This document shows positions 1 through 7,748 of a DNA stretch of 35,695 nt, one piece after another. The notes beneath the pieces were generated by a model, which saw only the letters and a list, made by a program, of their open reading frames with translations, did not search any database and was not told the DNA's origin. This stretch comes from Bryobacterales bacterium. GTDB taxonomy: Bacteria; Acidobacteriota; Terriglobia; Bryobacterales; Bryobacteraceae. The DNA is taken from positions 1 to 35,695 of the forward strand of contig JAEUQE010000072.1 in NCBI GenBank assembly GCA_016789785.1. The letters are read 5' to 3'. The position numbers and the translations under genes were made by a program. Each line of letters opens with the position of its first letter. Within the stretch, counting starts at the first letter, position 1.

Positions 1-361
1 ACTCCGGTGCGGCATAGAGCGAGCCATCCAGCTTGTACGTCCAGCCATGATAGGGACACCGCAACACACGGCAGACACCCTTGCCTTCGGCGATGAGCGA
101 TGCGCGGTGGCGGCAGACATTGGAGAATGCCCTCAGCACGCCATCCTCGCCGCGAGCAATGATCATGGGTTCGCCGGCGCACTCGCATGCGAAGTAGCTG
201 CCCGGCTCACGCACATCCGCGCTGTGGCCCACCGCTTGCCATGTGGATGCGAAGACCTTCTCCAACTCAAGCGGCAACATGGCCGGATCCCGATACCAGC
301 GCGCCGGCATCGTGGATGCGTGGGCGAGGCCGGCAACGGGCTCGAAGTCAGAGAGGTTCAT
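1..361 (-). CDS. Rieske [2Fe-2S] ring-hydroxylating oxygenase, alpha subunit (partial)
   Basis: The first 120 residues of a Rieske non-haem iron oxygenase are present; the gene runs off the left edge. The Rieske cluster motif is complete: C-R-H in NVCRHRASL, then C-P-Y-H in RCPYHGWTYKLDG, with the spacing typical of the family. The N-terminal stretch (WYRDPAMLPLELEKVFASTW, then a G-H-S turn) is the usual start of alpha subunits or of single-component homologues. These enzymes take electrons from a reductase through the Rieske centre and hydroxylate or demethylate small substrates at a mononuclear iron; that iron-binding domain lies outside the window, so the substrate is unknown. The ATG at 361 lies 5 bases after the stop of the preceding small gene, so it is probably the last-read member of a three-gene operon. 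Confidence 0.93.
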   Translation of the reverse strand, partial: MNLSDFEPVAGLAHASTMPARWYRDPAMLPLELEKVFASTWQAVGHSADVREPGSYFACECAGEPMIIARGEDGVLRAFSNVCRHRASLIAEGKGVCRVLRCPYHGWTYKLDGSLYAAPE

Positions 362-366
362 GCGAT

Positions 367-627
367 TCAGGCCGGAGACCAGGGGCGATAGCCATTCGCG
401 GCGAGGAACTCCCGCACCTGCGATTCGCGCGCCGGATCGACGTAGAAGAACGCACCGATGCGTTCGGTTTGGAAGATCACGCCGCCGCGATAGCTGTCCG
501 GTTCCACCAGATAGTCGAACTCCGCGCGCGTCAGCAATTCCTCAAGCGCGAGCGCTTCCTTCAGCTTCTTGGCGATGTAGACCAGGCAGAGTTCCAGCTC
601 TCCGAAGTGTTCCGGTTCACGGCGCAT
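367..627 (-). CDS. Small conserved-looking hypothetical protein (86 aa)
   Basis: This is an 86-residue soluble protein that I do not recognise by name. It has a helical, charged N-terminal half (HFGELELCLVYIAKKLKEAL) and a strand-rich second half ending in REFLAANGYRP. It has no signal peptide, no membrane segment and no cysteine pair. It lies 8 bases downstream of a membrane-anchored gene and 5 bases upstream of the Rieske oxygenase, so all three are probably co-transcribed. The tight spacing and the unbroken frame make it a likely real gene. A regulatory or accessory role next to the oxygenase would be a guess. Confidence 0.65.
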   Translation of the reverse strand: MRREPEHFGELELCLVYIAKKLKEALALEELLTRAEFDYLVEPDSYRGGVIFQTERIGAFFYVDPARESQVREFLAANGYRPWSPA

Positions 628-635
628 GCAGACGT

Positions 636-1154
636 TCAGTATAGCGGAGCAGGTGGCGGGGACTTCCGCCCTTCCTTGAACGTGAGCTCGATCCGGGTTC
701 CCGATTCGGCGCCTCGCAGCGTGACCAGCAACACATGGTCGTTCGCGTCCGAAGCATTGAGGATCGCCGCGAAGATCTTGTGATCCTGCTCCATCAGGTT
801 GCTCGAAACCTGAAAGCTGTTCTGCCGCAGACGGTGCTCATAGAAAACCACCAGATTGGCGATCGTCTCTTCACTGTGCAGGATCGCGCTTCCAGCACTT
901 GCGTGATCCACGCGGAATGCGTCGCGCACGGGCACCCATGGCGGTGCAACGGGAGACTTACGGGAACCAACGGTATCGCGCGACGCCGCTTCGATGCGTT
1001 CACGCTCGCGATGAAGTACTCCGACAAGAAGGGCCGGCAGTACGAAGAAGGAAACCATCCATGCGGATATCCAAAACCACTTGCGGCTTTTGGGTCTGGG
1101 CTTTTCATCCTCTGCCTCCACGTCCGGAGGCAGCGAATGCGAAAACTCGGACAT
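636..1154 (-). CDS. Membrane-anchored hypothetical protein
   Basis: A protein of about 172 residues. I place the start at the ATG at 1154 (MSEFSHSLPPD) rather than at the leucine-initiated extension upstream. A charged cytoplasmic stretch (KPRPKSRKW) is followed by one hydrophobic segment at about residues 28-48 (WISAWMVSFFVLPALLVG) and then a periplasmic domain of about 120 residues. That domain has alternating strands and a VFYEHRLRQNSFQVSSN motif that resembles small secreted domains measuring damage or quality in other acidobacterial proteins, but I cannot name a family. It is the first gene of the apparent operon that ends in the Rieske oxygenase. Confidence 0.6.
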   Translation of the reverse strand: MSEFSHSLPPDVEAEDEKPRPKSRKWFWISAWMVSFFVLPALLVGVLHRERERIEAASRDTVGSRKSPVAPPWVPVRDAFRVDHASAGSAILHSEETIANLVVFYEHRLRQNSFQVSSNLMEQDHKIFAAILNASDANDHVLLVTLRGAESGTRIELTFKEGRKSPPPAPLY

Positions 1155-1298
1155 TCTTCTGAAGCATAGCATTCACGCCACGGCGGACGCCGGTATCGTC
1201 GCGTGCGTTCTGAATGCAGCCTGAAGTTGTCATATCTGCGGGATCGGACGAACGCCCGCCGGTAACGCCGCCCCCCAGGATCGGGACAGGGAGAAGGA

Positions 1299-1590
1299 TC
1301 AGCGGCTGCCAACATCCCGTGCGGCAGCTCCGGTTTGGCGCCCATGCCGCGTCTTCCACTGCCACCAGAAGGCGCGGGGAACGCGCCTCCGAACCCACGA
1401 ATCGAGCTGCTTCAGCACCGAAGGAGTTCCACAATAGCCGAAGTATCCGCGCCATCCCCGGAAATAGCAGGATAGCTCTTCGATCATCTGCGCCATGCTG
1501 ACTCCTTTGGCCGTACGCGTAATCTCCCGAATTCGCGCCCGGAACCGGCTCAGAGCCTTCGGCGCGATACGGCGCTTGGGCTCTTGCTCC
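1299..1590 (-). pseudogene. C-terminal fragment of group II intron maturase
   Basis: This reading frame contains the X/maturase (GIIM) domain of LtrA-type proteins: KRRIAPKALSRFRARIREI, then a GVSMAQMIEEL stretch and RGWRGYFGYCGTPSVLKQLD, followed by a W-x-R-R-R arginine-rich end. The reverse transcriptase palm with its YADD motif is absent. The residues before KRRIAPKAL do not fit the family, which puts the deletion joint near position 1590. The open frame continues past this homology to about 1700 by chance. It is a relic, not a working protein. Confidence 0.8.
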
Positions 1591-1833
1591 GACCACGATT
1601 CGCTGTCGGATCTACACCTTCCGGTCTTGATGGATGTGGACTTCGCCGGGCAGAGCCAGTTCGCCCACCGTTGATGCCTTATCTCCGTTTTTTCGATCAT
1701 CAGCGCCCGTGTTTGCTACGCACCTTTTTCAGCCCCCGCCTCGCGGCGACGTCTTGTGCTTCACCAACTCTTCACCTCCATCAGGTTGCGCCGAGGACTT
1801 TCACCTCTTAGTTTCTGGGCATACTCCGCACAC
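1299..1833 (-). mobile_element. Group II intron remnant with internal deletion
   Basis: Read on the minus strand, the element opens at 1833 with GTGTGCGG, the usual group II 5' end. About 25 bases later comes a small hairpin of GAGG-TGAAAGT-CCTC type, the same layout as at the start of the intact intron at 33481. Only about 240 bases further on, the text is the C-terminal maturase part of an intron-encoded protein, so the reverse transcriptase core and most of the RNA domains are missing. No domain V can be found after the maturase remnant near 1299-1200, so the 3' end is lost too. It cannot splice or move on its own. Confidence 0.75.
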
Positions 1834-2295
1834 GGTGTGGCAGCGCCCGTCGAGCGCTGATGTCGCGGTATCGGCAAATGGCTGACGCGTCCATCGTCGT
1901 TGTCGGAACGATCGCCAGGTGATCGATCTTGTCTCGCCTGCAACGAGCGCTAGTCGATCCACAGGAACCAGATTTCGAAGAGGATCGTGCCCGAATGCCT
2001 TACTCTGGGGGATACGTTTCTATCCGTTGTCAAGCTCTGTCGCAACAAGCATAAGTAACTACGGGCGTCGACTGCGAGCTTCTGTAATGTCTTGGGCTAA
2101 TTGCGGCCGCAATTCCAGAGTCTTACCGGCGGTCAGAGCTTGGGTTAAGCAGTAGAGCTTTTTCAGCGAGCGGTCTGCGGCCCTCCTGTATCAGGATCTT
2201 GGAAGCGGCCATTGTTCCGGCCGGAAGGGATTCGGTAAGGCCAATCACAGATTCCAGCAGGTTCGCCTGATACTTCGCAGCCAGGCCTGGGAGAA
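1834..2295. other. Gene-poor stretch
   Basis: I see no convincing gene in these 460 bases. Minus-strand frame complement(2123..2320) reads smoothly for about 60 codons without a usable start and could be the tail of a lost gene. No hairpin terminator, tRNA or repeat array is visible. The stretch lies between an intron scar and a regulator and looks like decayed sequence. Confidence 0.5.
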
Positions 2296-2985
2296 TTACA
2301 GCTTTTCCGTCTGATTGAGGATCGAGGAATGCGAAAGCAGAATGTGCTTGCGGATCGCGAGCCGGGCCGTATCCGGGTCCCGTGTAGACAGAGCGCGAAT
2401 TAGTTCGTCATGTGGTTGCGCGTCGGCTGGATTCACCAGTCGGCTTTTGTGGAAAACCCCCAGGAAAGCGAATAAGGGCAGGGAAATCGAATGCAGCGTC
2501 CGTTCCAGCACGGGATTCCCCGCGATGAACCAGATACGGCGGTGGAAAGCGAGATCGGCCTGGCTGACTTCGTAATGCGAATTGTGCTCGATCGCCGTCG
2601 TAATCGCCCCGGCGAGGTCCTCGAGTTGCGCGAGATCTTGCGCCGTAATGAGTGGGCAGGCGGCAGCCATCGCCAACTCTTCCAGTGCCAACCGGACTCG
2701 CAGCCGGTCCCCCGTTTCTTTGTTACTCAACTTGGTCACGGTCGTGCCCCGGTTGGGCTGGCGAACCACCAGGCCAACGTTCTCGAGCAGCCCCAATGCC
2801 TCGCGGACAGTGGACTGGCTGACCCCCATGCTCCTGGCCAACTGTAACTCACGAAGTGGAGCGCCAGGTTGGATGGAGCCGCCAAAAATGGCGTCACGGA
2901 TCCGTTCGAACAACTGCTGTCCTAGCGAATCGGCTCGAATCGGCAGCAGGTTGACCTCAGGGGGAGGACCTTCCGCAGAGCTCAT
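2296..2985 (-). CDS. GntR-family transcriptional regulator, FCD (FadR-like) subfamily
   Basis: A 229-residue repressor-type protein. The winged helix-turn-helix is at about residues 20-85: LGQQLFERIRDAIFGGSIQPG, then LRELQLARSMGVSQSTVREAL and the wing LVVRQPNRGTTVT. It is followed by a helical FCD ligand domain with the metal/ligand residues of the family (LAFHRRIWFIAGNPVL, then a later HDELIRAL). Members bind small organic acids or sugar acids. I chose the ATG at 2985 because a good sigma-70 promoter lies at 3014-3042, inside the longer leucine-initiated frame; this gives a short leader of about 20 bases. It is divergent from the TonB-dependent receptor and shares an 11-bp motif with that promoter, so it probably controls both. 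Confidence 0.9.
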   Translation of the reverse strand: MSSAEGPPPEVNLLPIRADSLGQQLFERIRDAIFGGSIQPGAPLRELQLARSMGVSQSTVREALGLLENVGLVVRQPNRGTTVTKLSNKETGDRLRVRLALEELAMAAACPLITAQDLAQLEDLAGAITTAIEHNSHYEVSQADLAFHRRIWFIAGNPVLERTLHSISLPLFAFLGVFHKSRLVNPADAQPHDELIRALSTRDPDTARLAIRKHILLSHSSILNQTEKL

Positions 2986-3013
2986 TGAGAGGCGGGGCGC
3001 ATCCACAGATGCG

Positions 3014-3042
3014 AGTATAACCCCAGACAGGGTCAAAAGCAA
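3014..3042 (-). promoter_or_regulatory. Sigma-70-type promoter of the GntR gene
   Basis: On the minus strand TTGCTT and TATACT are separated by exactly 17 bases. Transcription would begin near 3007, about 22 bases before the chosen start codon. This match decides against the longer upstream start. Confidence 0.55.
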
Positions 3043-3044
3043 GA

Positions 3045-3055
3045 ATCGATAATCG
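3045..3055. promoter_or_regulatory. Putative operator copy 1 (ATCGATAATCG)
   Basis: The 11-mer ATCGATAATCG occurs here and again at 3362-3372 in the same intergenic region. With the next bases it forms the near-palindrome ATAATCGTTTAT (10 of 12 positions symmetric), the kind of site bound by GntR dimers. It directly adjoins the -35 box of the regulator's own promoter. Confidence 0.4.
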
Positions 3056-3321
3056 TTTATAGAGTGTGAAAGACTGGGCTAGCTGACCACAGCCCTAGCC
3101 GATCGGTGTGGACGCTCCGAAGGCGCGTTCGAACCAACCGGATTGCGCCGGCGGCTGGGTGTTGGCCGGCAGGAGCGCGGATAGTGACGAAAGGCGTGCC
3201 GTTCCGGCTGCGAGCATGAGCCGGCAACACCCTGCCGACTACGGATAGTCGATCAGCGGCCTGAAACAAGTTCCTGCTCCTTGCCGCATTCTGTCCGCTT
3301 TGGTCCCTGTGTGCTTTGGCC

Positions 3322-3350
3322 TTGACACCGGCGCAACATTGCAGTAGCAT
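3322..3350 (+). promoter_or_regulatory. Promoter of the TonB-dependent receptor
   Basis: A perfect TTGACA (3322-3327) and a TAGCAT (3345-3350) are separated by 17 bases, facing the receptor gene. The second copy of the shared motif begins 12 bases downstream of the -10 box, a typical repressor position. Confidence 0.55.
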
Positions 3351-3361
3351 CAGCCAGTATC

Positions 3362-3372
3362 ATCGATAATCG
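3362..3372. promoter_or_regulatory. Putative operator copy 2 (ATCGATAATCG)
   Basis: An exact repeat of the 11-mer at 3045-3055, followed by GGTT where copy 1 has TTTA. It covers the expected transcription start region of the receptor promoter. A regulator bound here would block initiation. Confidence 0.4.
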
Positions 3373-3573
3373 GTTGTCGCTCGTGGCGTCAGTCGACAGA
3401 CGCTCACCCTCCGAGGCGGATTCCGGTGGATGCATGATGGAGGCTGGGTCGCGGCATCCAACGTTTTGCTTGTGGGATGACGGTGATCGAGATCGTCGAT
3501 CGGGATGAGTTACCAGTCTCAACCGGGGACTTGGGGGGGCGGACGGCGTCTTGAATGAAGGGAGATTAGGCAT

Positions 3574-6500
3574 ATGGACCGTGATGCCATTCGGAGAAGC
3601 TACCGCAAGGCTACGTGTTTGCTCGCAATGCTGCTGTTGGCCTCGGTGTCGTTATGGGGGCAGTCGAGTTCGGCCGAACTCACCGGCACCATCACAGACC
3701 CAACTGGGGCGCCGGTCCTTGGCGCACAGGTGGTCGTGCGAAATGTTGGTACCGGCCAGTCCAGGCAATTCATGACCGATGAGTCCGGCACCTACCTGTT
3801 GACACAGTTGCTCCCGGGCACCTACGAAGTATCGGCGGAGAAGGAGGGCTTCAGACGCTTCGCGCAGGGCGGGGTCGTGTTGCAGATCGGTCAGAGAGCC
3901 CGCGTCGACGCCAGACTGCCGGTGGGTTCGGTAAGCGAAAGTGTTGAGGTTACTGCGGATGCTACGCTCCTGGAGGCGCAGGAAGCCAGCTTGAGTCAAG
4001 CTATTGACAACAGAAAGGTCCTGGACCTGCCTGTGAATGGGCGCAATGTCTTGGGCTTGGCCGCACTCGTTCCCGGCGTCGTCCCAGGCACTGGGTTCGG
4101 GGGAGGCGTGCCTGGCGGGCGTGCAGCGGCAATCCAAGCGCAAGCTGCCAACCTTTTGATAAATGGAGGGGTGACTGCACACACCGACGTGATGATGGAT
4201 GGAGTACCGCTGGCACTGTGTTGCCAGAACCAGGTCGCTTTCATCCCTTCGATCGACACCACGCTCGAATTCCGGGTCCAGGCCAACCTTTACGATGCCT
4301 CCTACGGCAGGACCTCCGGTGGATTGATCACGTATGCTACGAGGAACGGGGCGAATCAGTTTCACGGCAGCGCGTTCGCATTTCATCGCAACCGGGTCCT
4401 GGACGCAAACAACTTCTTCAGTAACCGTCAGGACGTCGAGCGCGGGCATTTTGTTTACAATCAGTTCGGTGGCAGGTTGGGTGGGCCAGTGGTAAAGGAC
4501 CGCACGTTCTTTTTCGCAAGTTACGAGGGGATTCAGAACCGCCGCGGGTCCTTTCTCGCGGGAGTCGTCCCAACCGCAGGCGAGAGGGAAGGCCGCTTCA
4601 GTCAGGCCATCTACGACCCAATGACCACTCGCAGGGAAGGGAACGCATTCATTCGGGACGTGTTCGCGCAGAGCCAGATCCCGGCATCCCGGATTGACCG
4701 CGTCTCGGCCAATCTGCGAACTCTGTGGCCCGCACCGAATGCGACGGGGGTCAACAACTTCATCAGCAACGCGTCCGCGTTTGACAAGGAACATCAATAC
4801 AGCGGACGGGTGGATCATCTTTTCAGCCAGATTCACCGGATGTTTGTCCGGTACTCCTACAACAACAACGACTCAGGTCTCCCGGACTGGTATGGCAATA
4901 TCGCTTCGCCCGCTGTATTCACTCAACAGATCCGGAACCACAATGCGGTTATGGACCACAGCGTGACATTCTCGCCCACGTTCATCGGCAGTCTCCGATA
5001 TGGGATGACTCGACAGTCCAACGCGCGCAAGACCCGCAGTGACGGTACGGACCTGACCGACTTCGGATGGCCTCTGGCGTTCTCTCAAGCACGTCAGGAT
5101 TCTTCGCTTCCGCAGATTTCGGCAGCAGGCTACCTCGGTATGAGTTCGACAGGCCTGTTTCGAAGAGCGGTCGAAGCCCATGTCCTCACCGCAACGTTTC
5201 AGAGAATCTCCGGACGCCATTCCATCAAGTTCGGGACGGACTGGCGTGTGTATCGGGAAAATTCGGCAACCAACGGCACATCAGCGGGGTCCTTCGCATT
5301 CAATGTCGGGTTCACCCGCGGGCCGAACGCCCAGACTGGCGGCGGCGGCAACTCGGTTGCGAGTTTTCTGCTCGGGAATCCAGCGACCGGGAGCATCATT
5401 CGCCAGGAGCCCAATTCCTCACCCACGCTGTATCATGGGCTCTATTTCCAGGACGATATCCGGATCAATGACCGCCTAACCGTGAATGTCGGTGTACGTT
5501 GGGACCTGGAAACTTCCCGGTGGGAGCGATACAACCGGCTGAGTTACTTCGATGGGCAAGCGGCGTCCCCGCTTGCAGGCGCCACAGGCATAGCTGGCCT
5601 GCGAGGCGGCCTCCGCTTTGTGGGTGTCGATGGCAACCCAAGGAAGCAGCAGGATGACGACTGGAACAATCTTGGCCCGCGACTTGGTTTCGCCTACGCC
5701 CTCATGCCTCGGCTGGTGATGCGGGGCGGGTATGGAATCACTTACATCCCCACCTTGACCCGATACATGATGCCCACGAATCCCGGATTCGCCGCGACGA
5801 CACCGTTCTTCAGTTCGGTTGACGGCGTGACGCCTGTTGGCGTACTTTCCAATCCATTTCCCGCCGGCGTCCTGACCCCGGCAGGAGCTTCGGACGGTCT
5901 GCGTTCGAGCATCGGACAGGCATTCAACGTGGCCCAGCGCGCCGTACCAGTCGGCTACTCCCAGTTCTGGAGCTATGGGATCCAGTCTGAAGTCGGAGCC
6001 AACCTTCTGATTGACGTGGCATACTCAGCCAACAAAGGTACCGCCGTCCCTTTGGTGCAGGCGCTGAATCAGCTTGCCCCCCAATACCTATCGGAAGGGC
6101 AGGCGCTGCTTACGCAAGTACCAAACCCATTCCGCACCTTCGTTTCCGCCGGAACACTGAGCGCCGCCAACGTCACCAGATTGCAACTGCTCCGGCCCTA
6201 CCCGCAGTTCTTAAATGTGACGGAAGCCTTGGCCGGGGCTGGTTCCTCCAGTTATCACTCCCTGCAACTGAAGGTGAACAGGAGAATGAAGCATGGTTTC
6301 AGCGTGCTTGGTTCCTACACCATTGGCAAGCTGCTGACCGACACGGGTCCGTACACCGCCTTCGACACCAGGCCCGATCCGCAAAACATATACGATCGGA
6401 GGGGGGAACGAGCCCTCTCGACCCAGGATGTCTCCCAACGGCTCGCGATCAGTTATGTCTGGGAGATGCCAGTCGGGCGCGGCCAGGTATTCCTGTCGGA

Positions 6501-6975
6501 TGCCAACCCTGTCCTGGATGCGGTCCTTGGAGGATGGCAAGTCAATGGAGTCACCACATTGCAGGGTGGACAACCTCTGGTGATCACCACCAGCATCCCC
6601 ACGAATTCAGGCGCGACACGGCCGAACAACAGCGGACAAAGCGCGAAGCTCGAAGGGCCGGTGCGGGAGCGCTTGAATCGCTACTTCAATACATCGGTGT
6701 TTACGTCGCCCGGGCCTTTTGAGTTTGGCAGCGCCCCGCGGACCCTGCCAGACGTCCGCAACCACGGCACGAACAACTTCGACCTTTCGTTGTTCAAGAA
6801 CTTCATCATCCGCGAAGGCAAAACGCTGCAGTTGCGCGGTGAGTTCTTCAATATCTTCAATCGCGTCCAGTTCGCCGCGCCCATCGGCACGCAAGGCAAC
6901 GCCAACTTCGGCACCATCAACGCCCAGCGGAACAACCCGCGCAACATTCAGTTGGCGTTGCGCTTCAGCTTCTGA
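3574..6975 (+). CDS. TonB-dependent receptor with N-terminal carboxypeptidase-regulatory-like domain (Oar-like)
   Basis: An outer-membrane receptor of 1133 residues. Residues 1-30 are a signal peptide (KATCLLAMLLLASVSLWGQ). Residues about 35-120 form a carboxypeptidase-regulatory-like beta sandwich (LTGTITDPTGAPVLGAQVVV, then YLLTQLLPGTYEVSAEKEGF). A plug domain follows (VLDLPVNGRNVLGLAALVPG and a YDASYGRTSGG stretch), and then a long beta-barrel ending in the aromatic LALRFSF. The length and layout match the large receptor family expanded in Solibacter-type acidobacteria, thought to import oligosaccharides or peptides. GGGAG lies 9 bases before the ATG. It heads the sialidase/sulfatase block and is probably repressed by the divergent GntR protein. 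The substrate is inferred, not shown. Confidence 0.95.
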   Translation: MDRDAIRRSYRKATCLLAMLLLASVSLWGQSSSAELTGTITDPTGAPVLGAQVVVRNVGTGQSRQFMTDESGTYLLTQLLPGTYEVSAEKEGFRRFAQGGVVLQIGQRARVDARLPVGSVSESVEVTADATLLEAQEASLSQAIDNRKVLDLPVNGRNVLGLAALVPGVVPGTGFGGGVPGGRAAAIQAQAANLLINGGVTAHTDVMMDGVPLALCCQNQVAFIPSIDTTLEFRVQANLYDASYGRTSGGLITYATRNGANQFHGSAFAFHRNRVLDANNFFSNRQDVERGHFVYNQFGGRLGGPVVKDRTFFFASYEGIQNRRGSFLAGVVPTAGEREGRFSQAIYDPMTTRREGNAFIRDVFAQSQIPASRIDRVSANLRTLWPAPNATGVNNFISNASAFDKEHQYSGRVDHLFSQIHRMFVRYSYNNNDSGLPDWYGNIASPAVFTQQIRNHNAVMDHSVTFSPTFIGSLRYGMTRQSNARKTRSDGTDLTDFGWPLAFSQARQDSSLPQISAAGYLGMSSTGLFRRAVEAHVLTATFQRISGRHSIKFGTDWRVYRENSATNGTSAGSFAFNVGFTRGPNAQTGGGGNSVASFLLGNPATGSIIRQEPNSSPTLYHGLYFQDDIRINDRLTVNVGVRWDLETSRWERYNRLSYFDGQAASPLAGATGIAGLRGGLRFVGVDGNPRKQQDDDWNNLGPRLGFAYALMPRLVMRGGYGITYIPTLTRYMMPTNPGFAATTPFFSSVDGVTPVGVLSNPFPAGVLTPAGASDGLRSSIGQAFNVAQRAVPVGYSQFWSYGIQSEVGANLLIDVAYSANKGTAVPLVQALNQLAPQYLSEGQALLTQVPNPFRTFVSAGTLSAANVTRLQLLRPYPQFLNVTEALAGAGSSSYHSLQLKVNRRMKHGFSVLGSYTIGKLLTDTGPYTAFDTRPDPQNIYDRRGERALSTQDVSQRLAISYVWEMPVGRGQVFLSDANPVLDAVLGGWQVNGVTTLQGGQPLVITTSIPTNSGATRPNNSGQSAKLEGPVRERLNRYFNTSVFTSPGPFEFGSAPRTLPDVRNHGTNNFDLSLFKNFIIREGKTLQLRGEFFNIFNRVQFAAPIGTQGNANFGTINAQRNNPRNIQLALRFSF

Positions 6976-6977
6976 GG

Positions 6978-7301
6978 ATGGCAATGCCGGCAACGCGCTT
7001 CTGGCTGCGCACGCTCTCCGACGGACAGGCGCTGATCGACAAGCCGGCCACGACACAGCCCGGCGGCCATTCTGGGCAGCGCACTCCGCTCGAGGTGTGG
7101 ATCTCCAATGACGGCATGGCGACACGGTCCCGGCCCATGTGCTCGATCGCGGCGAATCCCATGGTAGCCGTGCGCCAGGGAAATTTCGCGTGGGCTACGA
7201 CCAGCAACTCGCTTATCCCGAAGCCGTCGAACATCAAGGTAAGCTTCCCGTGGCGTTCCACTACAACCGGCACGACCTGGTCTTCCTGGCTGGAGCCTCG
7301 C
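6978..7301 (+). pseudogene. Sialidase (BNR-repeat) remnant, frameshifted
   Basis: Two frames together carry the C-terminal part of an exo-sialidase-like protein. The first frame shows LSDGQALIDKPA, then GQRTPLEVWISNDGMAT, the latter equivalent to an Asp-box. After about 7135 the homology moves to another frame with LAYPEAVEHQGKLPVAFHYN, which matches the closing strand of sialidases and aligns with QYPHAIEHNGSLWVIYSTNK of the intact sialidase downstream. The N-terminal two thirds of the gene are missing. At least one frameshift and a large deletion make it non-functional. It begins three bases after the receptor stop, so the deletion reached the receptor end. Confidence 0.75.
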
Positions 7302-7748
7302 GTGAAGCTCACCCGCCGTTCCCTGCGTTCCGCCTCTGCAACTCTGGCTGGCTGCGCATCCCGCCGCCGAGTGCTGATGATTGCGGTCAACGACCTGCGT
7401 CAACGACTTCGCTGCAACGGCGACACCGTCGCCCGCACCTCTCACATCCCAGGCCCGGATACCATCGGCGGCTATGAGCGATGCACCTCGTTCCGTGCCC
7501 GCGTGCCCGATGCCGTCACGCTCCCCCGGATCTTCCTGAACCACGGCTGCCACGCCGCGAAGATCGCCAAGGTCTTTCACGGCAACGGCATCATGAACAA
7601 CGGCCGCCGTTGGTCGCTTGGCGAACGCCTCCATTTTGTGGTCAAGCGGGATCAGTATGTGCTGCCTGGGGGACGCTGGAAACCTGGAGCGCCCGCATGC
7701 CGCCGTTTGGTGCGGCGCCCTGGCCAACGAAAGGAAACGACTCTATGA
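7302..7748 (+). pseudogene. Sulfatase remnant (iduronate-2-sulfatase-like) with internal deletion
   Basis: The frame opens at a GTG with a Tat/lipoprotein-like leader (KLTRRSLRSASATLAGCAS). It then shows the sulfatase first strand VLMIAVNDLRQRLRCNGD, whose N-D replaces the usual D-D metal pair. Soon after HIPGPD the text jumps to the later sulfatase segment RVPDAVTLPRIFLNHGCHAA and KIAKVFHGNGIM. The catalytic C-x-P-S-R loop that becomes formylglycine is absent, as is everything beyond a short HFVVKRDQYVLPGG piece. The enzyme is therefore dead. Its stop overlaps the start of the following sialidase (ATGA), so the remnant may still be read as a leader for that gene. Confidence 0.75.

Larger units (their letters stand above)
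3056..3573. other. Intergenic control region between regulator and receptor
   Basis: This stretch of about 520 bases lies between divergent genes. Apart from the promoter and motif listed separately I see no gene, tRNA or riboswitch. The predicted receptor transcript starts near 3357 and has a leader of about 215 bases. Confidence 0.5.

Noticed and set aside
2123..2320. Minus-strand frame reading smoothly after the GntR stop (ILPGLAAKYQANLLESVIGL)
   Set aside because: It has no start codon outside the GntR gene except an internal ATG giving 29 residues, and I recognise no family. It may be a remnant, but the sequence does not prove it.
3652..4836. Minus-strand open frame (394 codons) opposite the TonB-dependent receptor
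   Set aside because: Shadow of a real gene; no recognisable domain or ribosome site.
7481..7744. 88-residue extension of the sialidase
   Set aside because: It is an out-of-frame reading of the sulfatase remnant; the signal peptide starts at 7745.
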